In this document: positions 1-5,159 of the stretch, in pieces
Numbering within the stretch: the first letter of the stretch is position 1
How the letters are laid out: every line of letters starts with the position of its first letter
Source of the DNA: Tannerella sp.
Lineage (GTDB): Bacteria; Bacteroidota; Bacteroidia; Bacteroidales; Tannerellaceae
Assembly: GCA_031267485.1 (NCBI GenBank)
Contig: JAIRYY010000188.1
Span: 1-6,598 of the forward strand
DNA: 6,598 nt
Direction of reading: 5' to 3'
Translations under genes and position numbers: made by a program
Notes under the pieces: generated by a model
What the model was told of the DNA's origin: nothing
Database searches by the model: none
What the model saw: only the letters and a program-made list of their open reading frames with translations

Positions 1-27
1 GGGATTGCTTCGTTCCTCGCAATGACG
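1..27. repeat. Single arm of an interspersed REP-like repeat
   Basis: This is one arm of the repeat that appears as an inverted pair at 2400-2487. It shares the GGATTGCTTC start and the GCAATGACG end with the right arm at 2460-2487, in the same orientation. Its partner arm would lie to the left, outside the window. Repeats of this form are, from memory, common as intergenic palindromes in several bacterial phyla. No coding role is visible. Confidence 0.6.
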
Positions 28-68
28 AATCGGGACTTTTAAGACTGCCCCCTACATTAATCACTGAA

Positions 69-219
69 ACGGTAAGAATTGTCTCAGGATTCCGACCGTC
101 GCAGTCTGCGACGGTGAGAATTGTCTCAGGATTCCGACCGTCGCAGTCTGCGACGGTAAGAATCGTCTCAGGATTCCGACCGTCTACATCGTAAACGGTG
201 AGAATCTGAAGTTCGACCC
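69..219. repeat. 42-bp tandem hairpin repeat (3 full copies plus a degenerate fourth)
   Basis: Three 42-bp units lie at 69-110, 111-152 and 153-194. A degenerate fourth begins at 195 with ACGGTGAGAATC and fades by about 219. There are no spacers, so this is not a CRISPR array. Each unit junction forms a hairpin: ACCGTCGCA and TGCGACGGT with a GTC loop at 95-115 and again at 137-157. In the third copy (179-199) the arms become ACCGTCTAC and GTAAACGGT, with three paired changes and only one mismatch. A second, smaller hairpin is possible within each unit, GAATY to GATTC around GTCTCAG. Function is unknown. Confidence 0.85.
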
Positions 220-432
220 AAGAATTACAATAAATGCCTGAAGACGAACGGTCGCTTGCCCGGAGGGCATTCATATCAATAGAAAACGCACGGTATACCC
301 CTACCTTTTTCCCCTGCGGGGGATATACAATAGAACGGATGAAACCTCTATGAGGTTTTGATGCGGAGAGGCTACATTGTTTTCTATTGATATGCAAGTC
401 CTGACGGACTATGCTTATATCGAACTCAGGTT
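203..432. repeat. Nested foldback element upstream of cysE
   Basis: The core is a perfect 16-bp inverted repeat: CATATCAATAGAAAAC at 272-287 and GTTTTCTATTGATATG at 379-394. Weaker outer arms are AGTTCGA at 210-216 with TCGAACT at 420-426, and AATCTG at 203-208 with CAGGTT at 427-432 (one wobble pair). Small hairpins sit inside and beside the core: GCCC/GGGC at 258-268, CCCC/GGGG at 311-321, AAACCTC/GAGGTTT at 342-358 and AGTCC/GGACT at 397-410. No credible reading frame crosses it. It could be a MITE-like foldback or a structured RNA. It ends about 30 bp before the cysE promoter, so it is probably not in the cysE transcript. Confidence 0.6.
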
Positions 433-462
433 AATGAACACAAAGCGAGGATTTAAATAAAA

Positions 463-494
463 TTTGCCATTCTGTTTGCTTTGCATTATCTTTG
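463..494 (+). promoter_or_regulatory. Bacteroidetes-type promoter of cysE-ybaK
   Basis: TATCTTTG at 487-494 matches the -7 consensus TAnnTTTG exactly. A TTTG at 463-466 lies 20 nt upstream, in the right place for the -33 element. Transcription would start around 500, giving a very short leader of roughly 15 nt before the ATG at 516. There is no room for a riboswitch, and no Shine-Dalgarno site is seen. Confidence 0.7.
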
Positions 495-515
495 CGCGCA
501 TAATAATCAACACAC

Positions 516-1397
516 ATGGCTCAACTTACCGACATTATCCGGAAAAATATCGAATCGCTGACCGGTCTCGATCCGATAGAATATAAATATGTTCCGCGCA
601 GGGAGGGGCAGTCGCTGCCGAACATGACGCGGCTGAAAGAAATTATTTCCATCCTGAAGGATGTTTTCTTTCCCGGTTTTTACAGCGAGGCGGCGACGGG
701 CGTGGACATGCGGCAGTATCTTGGCGAGCAGATGGAGCAGCTTAACATGCTGCTGACGGAGCAGATACGCAACGGGCTGCATTTCTTTTCCGACCAGGCT
801 TCGGACGTGTCGGATGCCGACGCCGCCGCAGGCCTTTCGCTGCTGTTCATCGACAAGATTCCGGAGATAAAACACCTGCTTTGTACCGACGTGCAGGCGA
901 TGTACGACAACGACCCGGCGGCGAAAAGTCCCGGGGAAGTCATCATCTGCTATCCGAGCATCCTGGCGATGATTCACTACCGGGTTGCGCACGAGCTGCT
1001 CCTCCTGGGCATACCCGTCCTGCCGCGCATCATCACCGAACTCGCCCATTCCGCAACCGGCATCGACATTCATCCCGGCGCGCGGATCGGCGAATATTTC
1101 AGCATCGACCACGGCACGGGCGTGGTGATTGGCGAGACGGTGATAATCGGCAATCATGTGAACCTTTACAAGGGAGTGACGCTTGGAGCCAAGAATTTTG
1201 TCCTCGACGAATGTGGCATCCCGATGAACCTCCCCCGGCATCCCATTATCGAGGACAACGTCGTCATCTATTCCAACGCCACGGTTCTCGGCCGCATCAC
1301 GATCGGACACGATTCCGTCATCGGAGGAAATGTGTGGCTGACGAACAGCGTGCCGCCACATTCCCGCGTGGTACAGCATAAGGCGGATTCGAAGTGA
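516..1397 (+). CDS. cysE: Serine O-acetyltransferase
   Basis: This 293-aa cytoplasmic enzyme transfers acetyl from acetyl-CoA to L-serine, making O-acetylserine, the direct precursor for cysteine synthase. Residues 1-150 form the helical N-terminal region, longer than in E. coli CysE. From about residue 180 the protein shows left-handed beta-helix hexapeptide repeats (IGE..., VVIGE, VIIGN, VTLGA, ITIGH, SVIGG). By comparison with E. coli CysE, the catalytic and substrate residues appear to be D184 (in DIHPG), D198-H199 (in SIDHGTG) and H242 (in PRHPII). The ATG at 516 sits about 20 bp behind a good -7 element, and no SD is seen, which is normal for this phylum. It is the first gene of a pair with the ybaK homologue 15 bp downstream. 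A 419-aa frame on the opposite strand over 507-1766 is a codon-bias shadow. Identification is secure; whether it is cysteine-inhibited cannot be read from the sequence. Confidence 0.96.
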   Translation: MAQLTDIIRKNIESLTGLDPIEYKYVPRREGQSLPNMTRLKEIISILKDVFFPGFYSEAATGVDMRQYLGEQMEQLNMLLTEQIRNGLHFFSDQASDVSDADAAAGLSLLFIDKIPEIKHLLCTDVQAMYDNDPAAKSPGEVIICYPSILAMIHYRVAHELLLLGIPVLPRIITELAHSATGIDIHPGARIGEYFSIDHGTGVVIGETVIIGNHVNLYKGVTLGAKNFVLDECGIPMNLPRHPIIEDNVVIYSNATVLGRITIGHDSVIGGNVWLTNSVPPHSRVVQHKADSK

Positions 1398-1412
1398 AAG
1401 GAAACGGTGTGC

Positions 1413-1919
1413 ATGGAAACCCGGAAAACAAACGCGGCACGGTTGCTGGACAGAGCCGGAATCCCCTACGAACTGATTCCATACAGGGTTGACGAAGACC
1501 ATCTCGCCGCAACGCACGTGGCGGAGCAGCTTGGCGAGAACATCGAACAGGTCTTCAAGACGCTCGTGCTTCGCGGCGACCGCAGCGGACCGTTTGTCTG
1601 CGTTGTCCCCGGCAATGCGGAGGTTGACCTGAAGAAAGCCGCGAAAGTGTCCGGCAACAAACATGCGGAGATGATACCGGTGAAAGACCTGCTGCCGTTG
1701 ACCGGCTATATCCGCGGCGGATGTTCGCCCATAGGGATGAAGAAACCTTTCCCGACGTATATTCACAGGTCGTGCGGGCAGTTCGATTACATCTGCATCA
1801 GCGCCGGCCGGCGGGGTCTTCAGCTGAAACTGTCGCCCGTCCGGCTGTCCGCCCTGATTAACGCCGTGATTGAAGATATCATCCAGGCGCCCCCCCCCGT
1901 ATTACGGTTAGTAACGTAA
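1413..1919 (+). CDS. ybaK: YbaK/EbsC-family Cys-tRNA(Pro) deacylase
   Basis: This 168-aa member of the YbaK/EbsC aminoacyl-tRNA editing domain family is expected to hydrolyse Cys that prolyl-tRNA synthetase mistakenly loads on tRNA(Pro). The conserved lysine lies in VFKTLV (K49). The glycine-rich GGCSPIGMKK segment (about 102-111) and the late SAGRRGLQLKL segment (about 130-140) fit the family. I start at ATG 1413, 10 nt after an AAAGGA stretch; a GTG at 1407 would add only two residues but leaves just 4 nt from that stretch. It lies 15 bp after cysE and is probably co-transcribed, so both genes concern cysteine. The normal family end is near IEDII at residue 157. The last residues come from a run of nine C (1890-1898) and the start of a foldback element whose first bases supply the TAA. 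The tail is therefore probably altered by insertion, without damage to the core. Fold assignment is firm; tRNA specificity is inferred from the family. Confidence 0.93.
   Translation: METRKTNAARLLDRAGIPYELIPYRVDEDHLAATHVAEQLGENIEQVFKTLVLRGDRSGPFVCVVPGNAEVDLKKAAKVSGNKHAEMIPVKDLLPLTGYIRGGCSPIGMKKPFPTYIHRSCGQFDYICISAGRRGLQLKLSPVRLSALINAVIEDIIQAPPPVLRLVT
1890..1898 (+). repeat. C9 homopolymer at the ybaK 3' end
   Basis: Nine consecutive C residues lie inside the last codons of ybaK and encode part of the Pro-Pro-Pro stretch. A one-base loss would end the frame at TAG 1909-1911, and a one-base gain would extend it past 1930. Only the dispensable tail is affected. It may be slippage-prone or a sequencing-length error. 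Confidence 0.8.
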
Positions 1920-1992
1920 AGATATAATGGTTATAACACGATTTGTCCCTTCGGGACAGAAAAACCATTACATGCTATTTATTTCACGTTAC
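1911..1992. repeat. Nested foldback overlapping the ybaK stop
   Basis: Three nested inverted repeats share one centre. The outer arms are GTAACGTAAA at 1911-1920 with TTTCACGTTAC at 1982-1992 (one bulged C). The middle arms are TAATGGTT at 1925-1932 with AACCATTA at 1963-1970. The inner hairpin is TGTCCC/GGGACA with a TTC loop at 1944-1958. The ybaK stop codon (1917-1919) lies in the left outer arm. No T-tract follows, so it is not a standard intrinsic terminator, though it could still slow RNA polymerase or protect the 3' end. It may be an independent element or part of the intron remnant that follows. Confidence 0.65.
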
Positions 1993-1998
1993 TTAAGT

Positions 1999-2099
1999 CC
2001 GTTACCGGGCAATATCATGCTCAACGAGTGGTGTTTAAGAGTTAATGAAGGAACCGCCGTATGCCGGACGGCACATACGGTGGTGTGATAGGTCGAAAC
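1999..2099 (+). ncRNA. Group II intron 3' remnant with intact domain V
   Basis: The domain V hairpin lies at about 2052-2085. ACCGCCGTAT (2053-2062) pairs with ATACGGTGGT (2075-2084) over 10 bp, including the typical G-U wobble (2056/2081). A 2-nt bulge A2073-C2074 sits on the 3' strand, then GCC/GGC (2063-2065/2070-2072) closes a GGAC tetraloop. The likely catalytic triad is C2055-G2056-C2057. The flanking phrases, TTAATGAAGGAACC before and GGTGTGA-AGGTCG after, are what I remember beside domain V in bacterial introns that carry reverse transcriptases. No reverse transcriptase ORF or intron 5' end is present, so this is a 5'-truncated, immobile fragment. Its left limit is uncertain. The domain VI 5' strand begins near 2088 and is broken at 2100 by the next element. 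Confidence 0.75.
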
Positions 2100-2259
2100 G
2101 GGCTGTCTCAAAAGCACGCAGATGACGCAGACCGGACGGATTTACGCATATTTTTATAAATCTTAATTAAACGAAATGCATATTATCAGCTAATTGGCAA
2201 TCTGCGTTAATCTATAAAATCTGCGTTATCTGCGTGCTAAAAGACTTTTGAGACAGCCC
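2100..2259. mobile_element. MITE-like element with 15-bp perfect terminal inverted repeats
   Basis: GGGCTGTCTCAAAAG at 2100-2114 is the exact reverse complement of CTTTTGAGACAGCCC at 2245-2259. Subterminal arms CACGCAGATGACGCAGA (2115-2131) and TCTGCGTTATCTGCGTG (2220-2236) also pair, with one wobble. Eight bases (2237-2244) are inserted between the two right arms. The 160-bp body is AT-rich and encodes no transposase, so it would need one in trans. The ends resemble insertion sequence termini I recall from Bacteroidetes, but I cannot name the family. No obvious target-site duplication is seen. Confidence 0.8.
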
Positions 2260-2271
2260 CTTTCTCCTGCT
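2260..2271 (+). other. Possible displaced 3' end of the group II intron (domain VI 3' strand)
   Basis: Immediately after the MITE the sequence CTTTCTCCTGCTCGATT (from about 2260 to 2276, boundary uncertain) resembles the CTCGAT(T) 3' ends I remember for introns with this type of domain V. Joined to AGGTCGAAAC before the MITE, GAAA/TTTC and AGG/CCT could form a short domain VI helix. The position where I expect the branch-point A reads G. This is an inference resting on remembered consensus. Confidence 0.35.
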
Positions 2272-2309
2272 CGATTCATTTCTTCTGCCATTTTTCCTGC
2301 CATTTCCCG

Positions 2310-2369
2310 TCCGGCAAAAGCTGACCTCATGACCTCATTATTCCGCTATTATAAACAATTTTTGCCGGA
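2310..2369. repeat. Inverted repeat TCCGGCAAAA/TTTTGCCGGA
   Basis: TCCGGCAAAA at 2310-2319 and TTTTGCCGGA at 2360-2369 are perfect 10-bp inverted arms around a 40-nt interval. The interval contains a direct repeat GACCTCAT GACCTCAT at 2323-2338. It could be a degraded insertion or a long-range hairpin. No gene is evident here. Confidence 0.5.
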
Positions 2370-2399
2370 AGATAAATCCGTCCCTGCCGGAACAGGCTC

Positions 2400-2487
2400 C
2401 GTCATTGCAAGGCACGAAGCAATCCCGGCACAGGTGACGGGTCTATACGGCCTGCACCTGGATTGCTTCACTGCGTTCGCAATGACG
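2400..2487. repeat. REP-like inverted pair
   Basis: A left arm at 2400-2425 (begins CGTCATTGC, ends AAGCAATCC) and a right arm at 2460-2487 (begins GGATTGCTTC, ends GCAATGACG) are imperfect reverse complements. They would form a long stem with a 34-nt centre, which itself holds CAGGTG (2431-2436) facing CACCTG (2455-2460). The single arm at 1-27 belongs to the same family. This is typical intergenic repeat material and is not tied to a gene. Confidence 0.75.
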
Positions 2488-2522
2488 GGGCGGGGAGTGT
2501 GTTACGGTTTAACAAGTCTGCA

Positions 2523-2705
2523 AAATGACTTTGGGACGTCCCGAAATGACTTTGGGACATCCCGAAATGACTTTGGGATGTCCCGAAATGACTTTGGGAC
2601 GTCCCGAAATGACTTCGGGACATCCCGAAATGACTTTGGGATGTCCCAAAATGACTTCGGGACATCCCGAAATGACTTTGGGATGTCCCAAAATAACTTT
2701 GGGAG
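2523..2705. repeat. 21-bp tandem palindrome array (8 copies plus a partial ninth)
   Basis: Units start at 2523, 2544, 2565, 2586, 2607, 2628, 2649 and 2670; a truncated ninth runs 2691-2705. Each unit is a near-palindrome of form TTYGGGAYRTCCCRAA, separated by ATGAC. The only variation is in the central dinucleotide (CG, CA or TG) and the flanking Y/R pair. Copies 5-6 (2607-2648) and 7-8 (2649-2690) are an identical 42-bp dimer, pointing to recent duplication. Five of six frames are open through the array, so long ORFs here, such as 2248-2766 plus with an NDFGTSR heptad, are expected by-products. No promoter, start signal or family match supports a protein. Confidence 0.9.
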
Positions 2706-2733
2706 AAATGTACCCCTAAATGGATGTAGACAT

Positions 2734-2762
2734 GAAAAAGCCGGCAATTTTATTTTTTGCCG
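2734..2762 (-). terminator. Intrinsic terminator of ahcY
   Basis: On the minus strand CGGCAA (2762-2757) pairs with TTGCCG (2747-2742) around an A-rich 9-nt loop. The stem is followed by GC and five T (complement of 2735-2739). It lies about 75 nt beyond the ahcY stop, where the suhB-ahcY transcript should end. The stem is short, so strength is uncertain. Confidence 0.55.
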
Positions 2763-2834
2763 TTGACGGCGCTCCGCCTCGCTGCCGCCTCGTCTCTTCG
2801 GAGAAATAACCGGCGTCTGGCTTCGCAAACAGCA

Positions 2835-4253
2835 TCAGTAACGGTAATGGTCCGCCTTGTACGGACCTTCCGCGGATACGCCGAGATAATCGGCCTGCGA
2901 CGGCGTCAGTCTGGTAAGTTTCACGCCAATCCGTTCGAGATGGAGGCGCGCCACCTCCTCGTCCAGATATTTCGGGAGACGGTAAACGCCCACCGTGTAC
3001 GTCTGCTGCCACAAGTCGATTTGCGCCAGCGTCTGGTTGGTGAAGGAATTGCTCATCACAAACGACGGATGGCCGGTTGCGCAGCCCAGGTTCACCAAAC
3101 GCCCCTCGGCCAGCAGGAAGACGGAATGACCGTCGGGGAATGTGTATTTGTCGACCTGCGGTTTGATGTTCGTATGTTTGATTCCCGGAAAGTTGACGAG
3201 CCGGTCAACCTGAATCTCGTTGTCGAAATGACCGATGTTGCAGACAATCGCCTGATCGGGCATCGCCTCCAGGTGGTCGATGGTGATGATGTCGCGGTTT
3301 CCCGTCGTTGTGACGAAGATATTGCCTTCCCCGACCGCCTCTTCCATCGTCGTCACCTCGAATCCCTCCATTGCAGCCTGCAGGGCGCAGATCGGGTCTA
3401 TTTCGGTGACAATCACCCGCGCCCCGTAGGAGCGCATGGAGTGCGAGCAGCCTTTGCCGACATCCCCGTATCCCGCCACGACAACGACCTTTCCCGCAAT
3501 CATGACGTCCGTGGCGCGTTTGATGCCGTCGGCCAGCGATTCGCGGCAACCATACAGATTGTCGAATTTGGACTTTGTGACCGAATCGTTGACATTGATT
3601 GCCGGGACGAGCAGTTCGCCGCGTTCCATCATCTGATACAGCCGGTGCACGCCCGTTGTCGTTTCTTCGGATACGCCTTTCATCCCGGCGACCATGCGAT
3701 GCCAGCGTTGAGAATCCTCCGCCAGGATTCCCTTCAGCGTGTCGAGGATGACCTGTTCCTCGTGATTCGCGCCTTTGCGGTCAATCGTGGACGGGTCGTT
3801 TTCCGCCCTGTATCCCCAGTGGAACAGCAGGGACGCATCGCCTCCGTCGTCCACAATCAGGTTTGGCCCGTTGCCTCCGGGGAAACGCAGGGCCTGGTCC
3901 GTACACCACCAGTATTCTTCCAGCGTCTCGCCCTTCCATGCGAAAACGGGAACGCCTGTTGCCGCGATTGCCGCAGCCGCGTGATCCTGCGTCGAGAAAA
4001 TATTACAGCTTGCCCATCGGACTTCCGCGCCCAGGCTTGCCAGCGTTTCGACAAGCACGGCCGTCTGAATTGTCATGTGCAGCGAACCTGTTATCCGCGC
4101 GCCTTTCAGCGGTTGCCGCCCGGCGTACTTTTTACGCAGGGACATCAGACCCGGCATTTCGTGTTCGGCGATTTCGATTTCCTTGCGTCCGAAATCCGCC
4201 AGTTGGATATCCGCCACTTTATAAGGCAGATTGTTTGGGAATAATTGTGACAT
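2835..4253 (-). CDS. ahcY: S-adenosylhomocysteine hydrolase
   Basis: This 472-aa cytosolic NAD-dependent enzyme splits S-adenosylhomocysteine into adenosine and homocysteine, clearing the by-product inhibitor of methyltransferases. Visible landmarks are H59 in SLHMT, the signature [15 protein letters not shown] (about 83-97), D135-D136 in DDGGD, E196-E197 in SEETTTG, K227/D231/N232 in [11 protein letters not shown], the NAD-binding GYGDVGKG at 261-268, H342 in NIGHFD, and the C-terminal KADHYRY, whose K466 and Y470 reach the partner subunit's NAD. Length and ends match the full bacterial form, including the extra insert near 150-190. The ATG at 4251-4253 follows the stop of the suhB-family gene by 24 nt, so the two are likely co-transcribed. 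That gap is too short for an SAH riboswitch. No SD is visible. The plus-strand 495-aa frame over 2757-4244 is a shadow. Identification is secure. Confidence 0.98.
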   Translation of the reverse strand: MSQLFPNNLPYKVADIQLADFGRKEIEIAEHEMPGLMSLRKKYAGRQPLKGARITGSLHMTIQTAVLVETLASLGAEVRWASCNIFSTQDHAAAAIAATGVPVFAWKGETLEEYWWCTDQALRFPGGNGPNLIVDDGGDASLLFHWGYRAENDPSTIDRKGANHEEQVILDTLKGILAEDSQRWHRMVAGMKGVSEETTTGVHRLYQMMERGELLVPAINVNDSVTKSKFDNLYGCRESLADGIKRATDVMIAGKVVVVAGYGDVGKGCSHSMRSYGARVIVTEIDPICALQAAMEGFEVTTMEEAVGEGNIFVTTTGNRDIITIDHLEAMPDQAIVCNIGHFDNEIQVDRLVNFPGIKHTNIKPQVDKYTFPDGHSVFLLAEGRLVNLGCATGHPSFVMSNSFTNQTLAQIDLWQQTYTVGVYRLPKYLDEEVARLHLERIGVKLTRLTPSQADYLGVSAEGPYKADHYRY

Positions 4254-4277
4254 AAATTTTTATAAATGAATTTTGAA

Positions 4278-5081
4278 TTACAGTATTTTATCATTGTGCA
4301 CGGAGATGAACTCCAGCGCTTTTTGATGCAGTACGCCGTTTGACGAGGCTATGATGTGATGGGAGAGGGCGTAATCGGGGTTGCTGTCGAAACCGGTGAC
4401 GGTTCCGCCGGCTTCCTGCACGATTCGCGCGCCTGCCGCAAAATCCCAGAGATAGATATGCGCTTCAAACCAGAAATCGTATCTCCCGGCGGCGACATAG
4501 CACAGATTTGCCGCGGCGGAGCCTGTGAGGCGGATGCCCATGCATGATCCGTAAAATCCGGGAATGATATCGTCGGCCAGCGCCCTGTATTTCGCGTAAT
4601 TGTAGGGCAGTCCGATGCCGATGAAGGACTTTTCCGTTTCCGTTGTCCGGGATGTGTGTATCGGCGTGCCGTTCAGGTATGCGCCCCCGCCTTTCCAGGC
4701 ATAAAAACATTCCCGGCGGCATATTTCGTAAACGACCCCAATCAGTACGGTATCGCCTTTCCGCAGGGCAATGCTGACGCAATACGGGGCGAAATCGTGG
4801 ATATAGTTGGTTGTTCCGTCCAGCGGGTCGACAATCCAGCAATATTCTTCCCCGCGGTATCCGGCCTGCCCCTCTTCCGAGATGAATCCGGCTTCGGGCA
4901 GCAGCGCCGAAAGCCGTTCTATCAGAAAAAGCTCCGTATCTTTGTCAATGTGTGATACATAATCGTACCGCCCCTTTTCCACGACGTCTTCGGGACGGAA
5001 CGATTTTCGCTGTTCGCTGATGAAAGAACCTGCCTCTTGGGCTATCAGTATAATCTTTTGAGTTAGCTGTTCCGGATTCAT
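4278..5081 (-). CDS. suhB: Inositol monophosphatase-family (SuhB-like) phosphatase
   Basis: This 267-aa Mg-dependent, Li-sensitive-type sugar phosphatase fold probably dephosphorylates inositol-1-phosphate or a related sugar phosphate. Metal-binding motifs are complete: E69-E70 in ISEEG, D85-P-L-D88-G-T-T in WIVDPLDGTTNY, and D213 in LWDFAAGA, with the GG after VQEA closing the second signature. D47 lies in the upstream DKDTE segment. I choose the ATG at 5079-5081. The frame stays open 17 codons further to 5132, but that would put the start upstream of the promoter element at 5122-5129, and the added residues do not look like family sequence. It is first in a two-gene unit with ahcY. The symbol suhB rests on family; substrate could instead be 3'-phosphoadenosine phosphate (CysQ-like), which would fit the sulfur context, but the overall motif spacing looks more like IMPase. 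Confidence 0.9.
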   Translation of the reverse strand: MNPEQLTQKIILIAQEAGSFISEQRKSFRPEDVVEKGRYDYVSHIDKDTELFLIERLSALLPEAGFISEEGQAGYRGEEYCWIVDPLDGTTNYIHDFAPYCVSIALRKGDTVLIGVVYEICRRECFYAWKGGGAYLNGTPIHTSRTTETEKSFIGIGLPYNYAKYRALADDIIPGFYGSCMGIRLTGSAAANLCYVAAGRYDFWFEAHIYLWDFAAGARIVQEAGGTVTGFDSNPDYALSHHIIASSNGVLHQKALEFISVHNDKIL

Positions 5082-5121
5082 TCTGTTTTTTTTAAGTATG
5101 ACGCATAAATTTTTCCGGGGA

Positions 5122-5129
5122 CAAAAGTA
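5122..5129 (-). promoter_or_regulatory. -7 promoter element of suhB-ahcY
   Basis: Read on the minus strand this is TACTTTTG, an exact match to TAnnTTTG. It lies 40 nt before the chosen ATG at 5081. The -33 TTTG is not clear; an AT-rich stretch with seven T lies just upstream. It sits between the end of the AAA gene (5160) and suhB, giving the pair its own promoter and supporting the shorter suhB start. Confidence 0.6.
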
Positions 5130-5159
5130 CAAAAAAATACGTTATAACCTGTTTCTCTT

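Noticed and set aside
507..1766. 419-aa minus-strand ORF opposite cysE and ybaK
   Set aside because: It crosses two well-supported genes in antisense and has no recognisable motif.
1944..1958. Hairpin TGTCCC/GGGACA as the intrinsic terminator of cysE-ybaK
   Set aside because: No T-tract follows on either strand.
2523..2705. CRISPR array
   Set aside because: Units are contiguous with no unique spacers; the same holds for the array at 69-219. No cas gene is present.
2248..2766. Plus-strand 172-aa ORF with NDFGTSR heptad repeats, and overlapping repeat ORFs in other frames
   Set aside because: The 21-bp unit has stops in only one of six frames, so ORFs appear automatically. The frame starts inside the MITE terminus, runs through the REP-like pair and has no promoter or RBS.
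2732..2809. Small plus-strand ORF of 25 codons beginning MKKPAILFFAV, resembling a signal peptide start
   Set aside because: It overlaps the ahcY terminator hairpin, is very short, lacks a cleavage site or a mature part, and has no promoter.
2757..4244. 495-aa plus-strand ORF opposite ahcY
   Set aside because: It mirrors ahcY, a certain gene, and shows no family features; it results from codon bias.
4254..4277. SAH riboswitch before ahcY
   Set aside because: Only 24 nt separate ahcY from the upstream gene, too short for the aptamer, and no such fold is seen.
5082..5132. Longer suhB start at 5132
   Set aside because: It lies at or upstream of the TACTTTTG promoter element, and the extra 17 residues do not fit the family.
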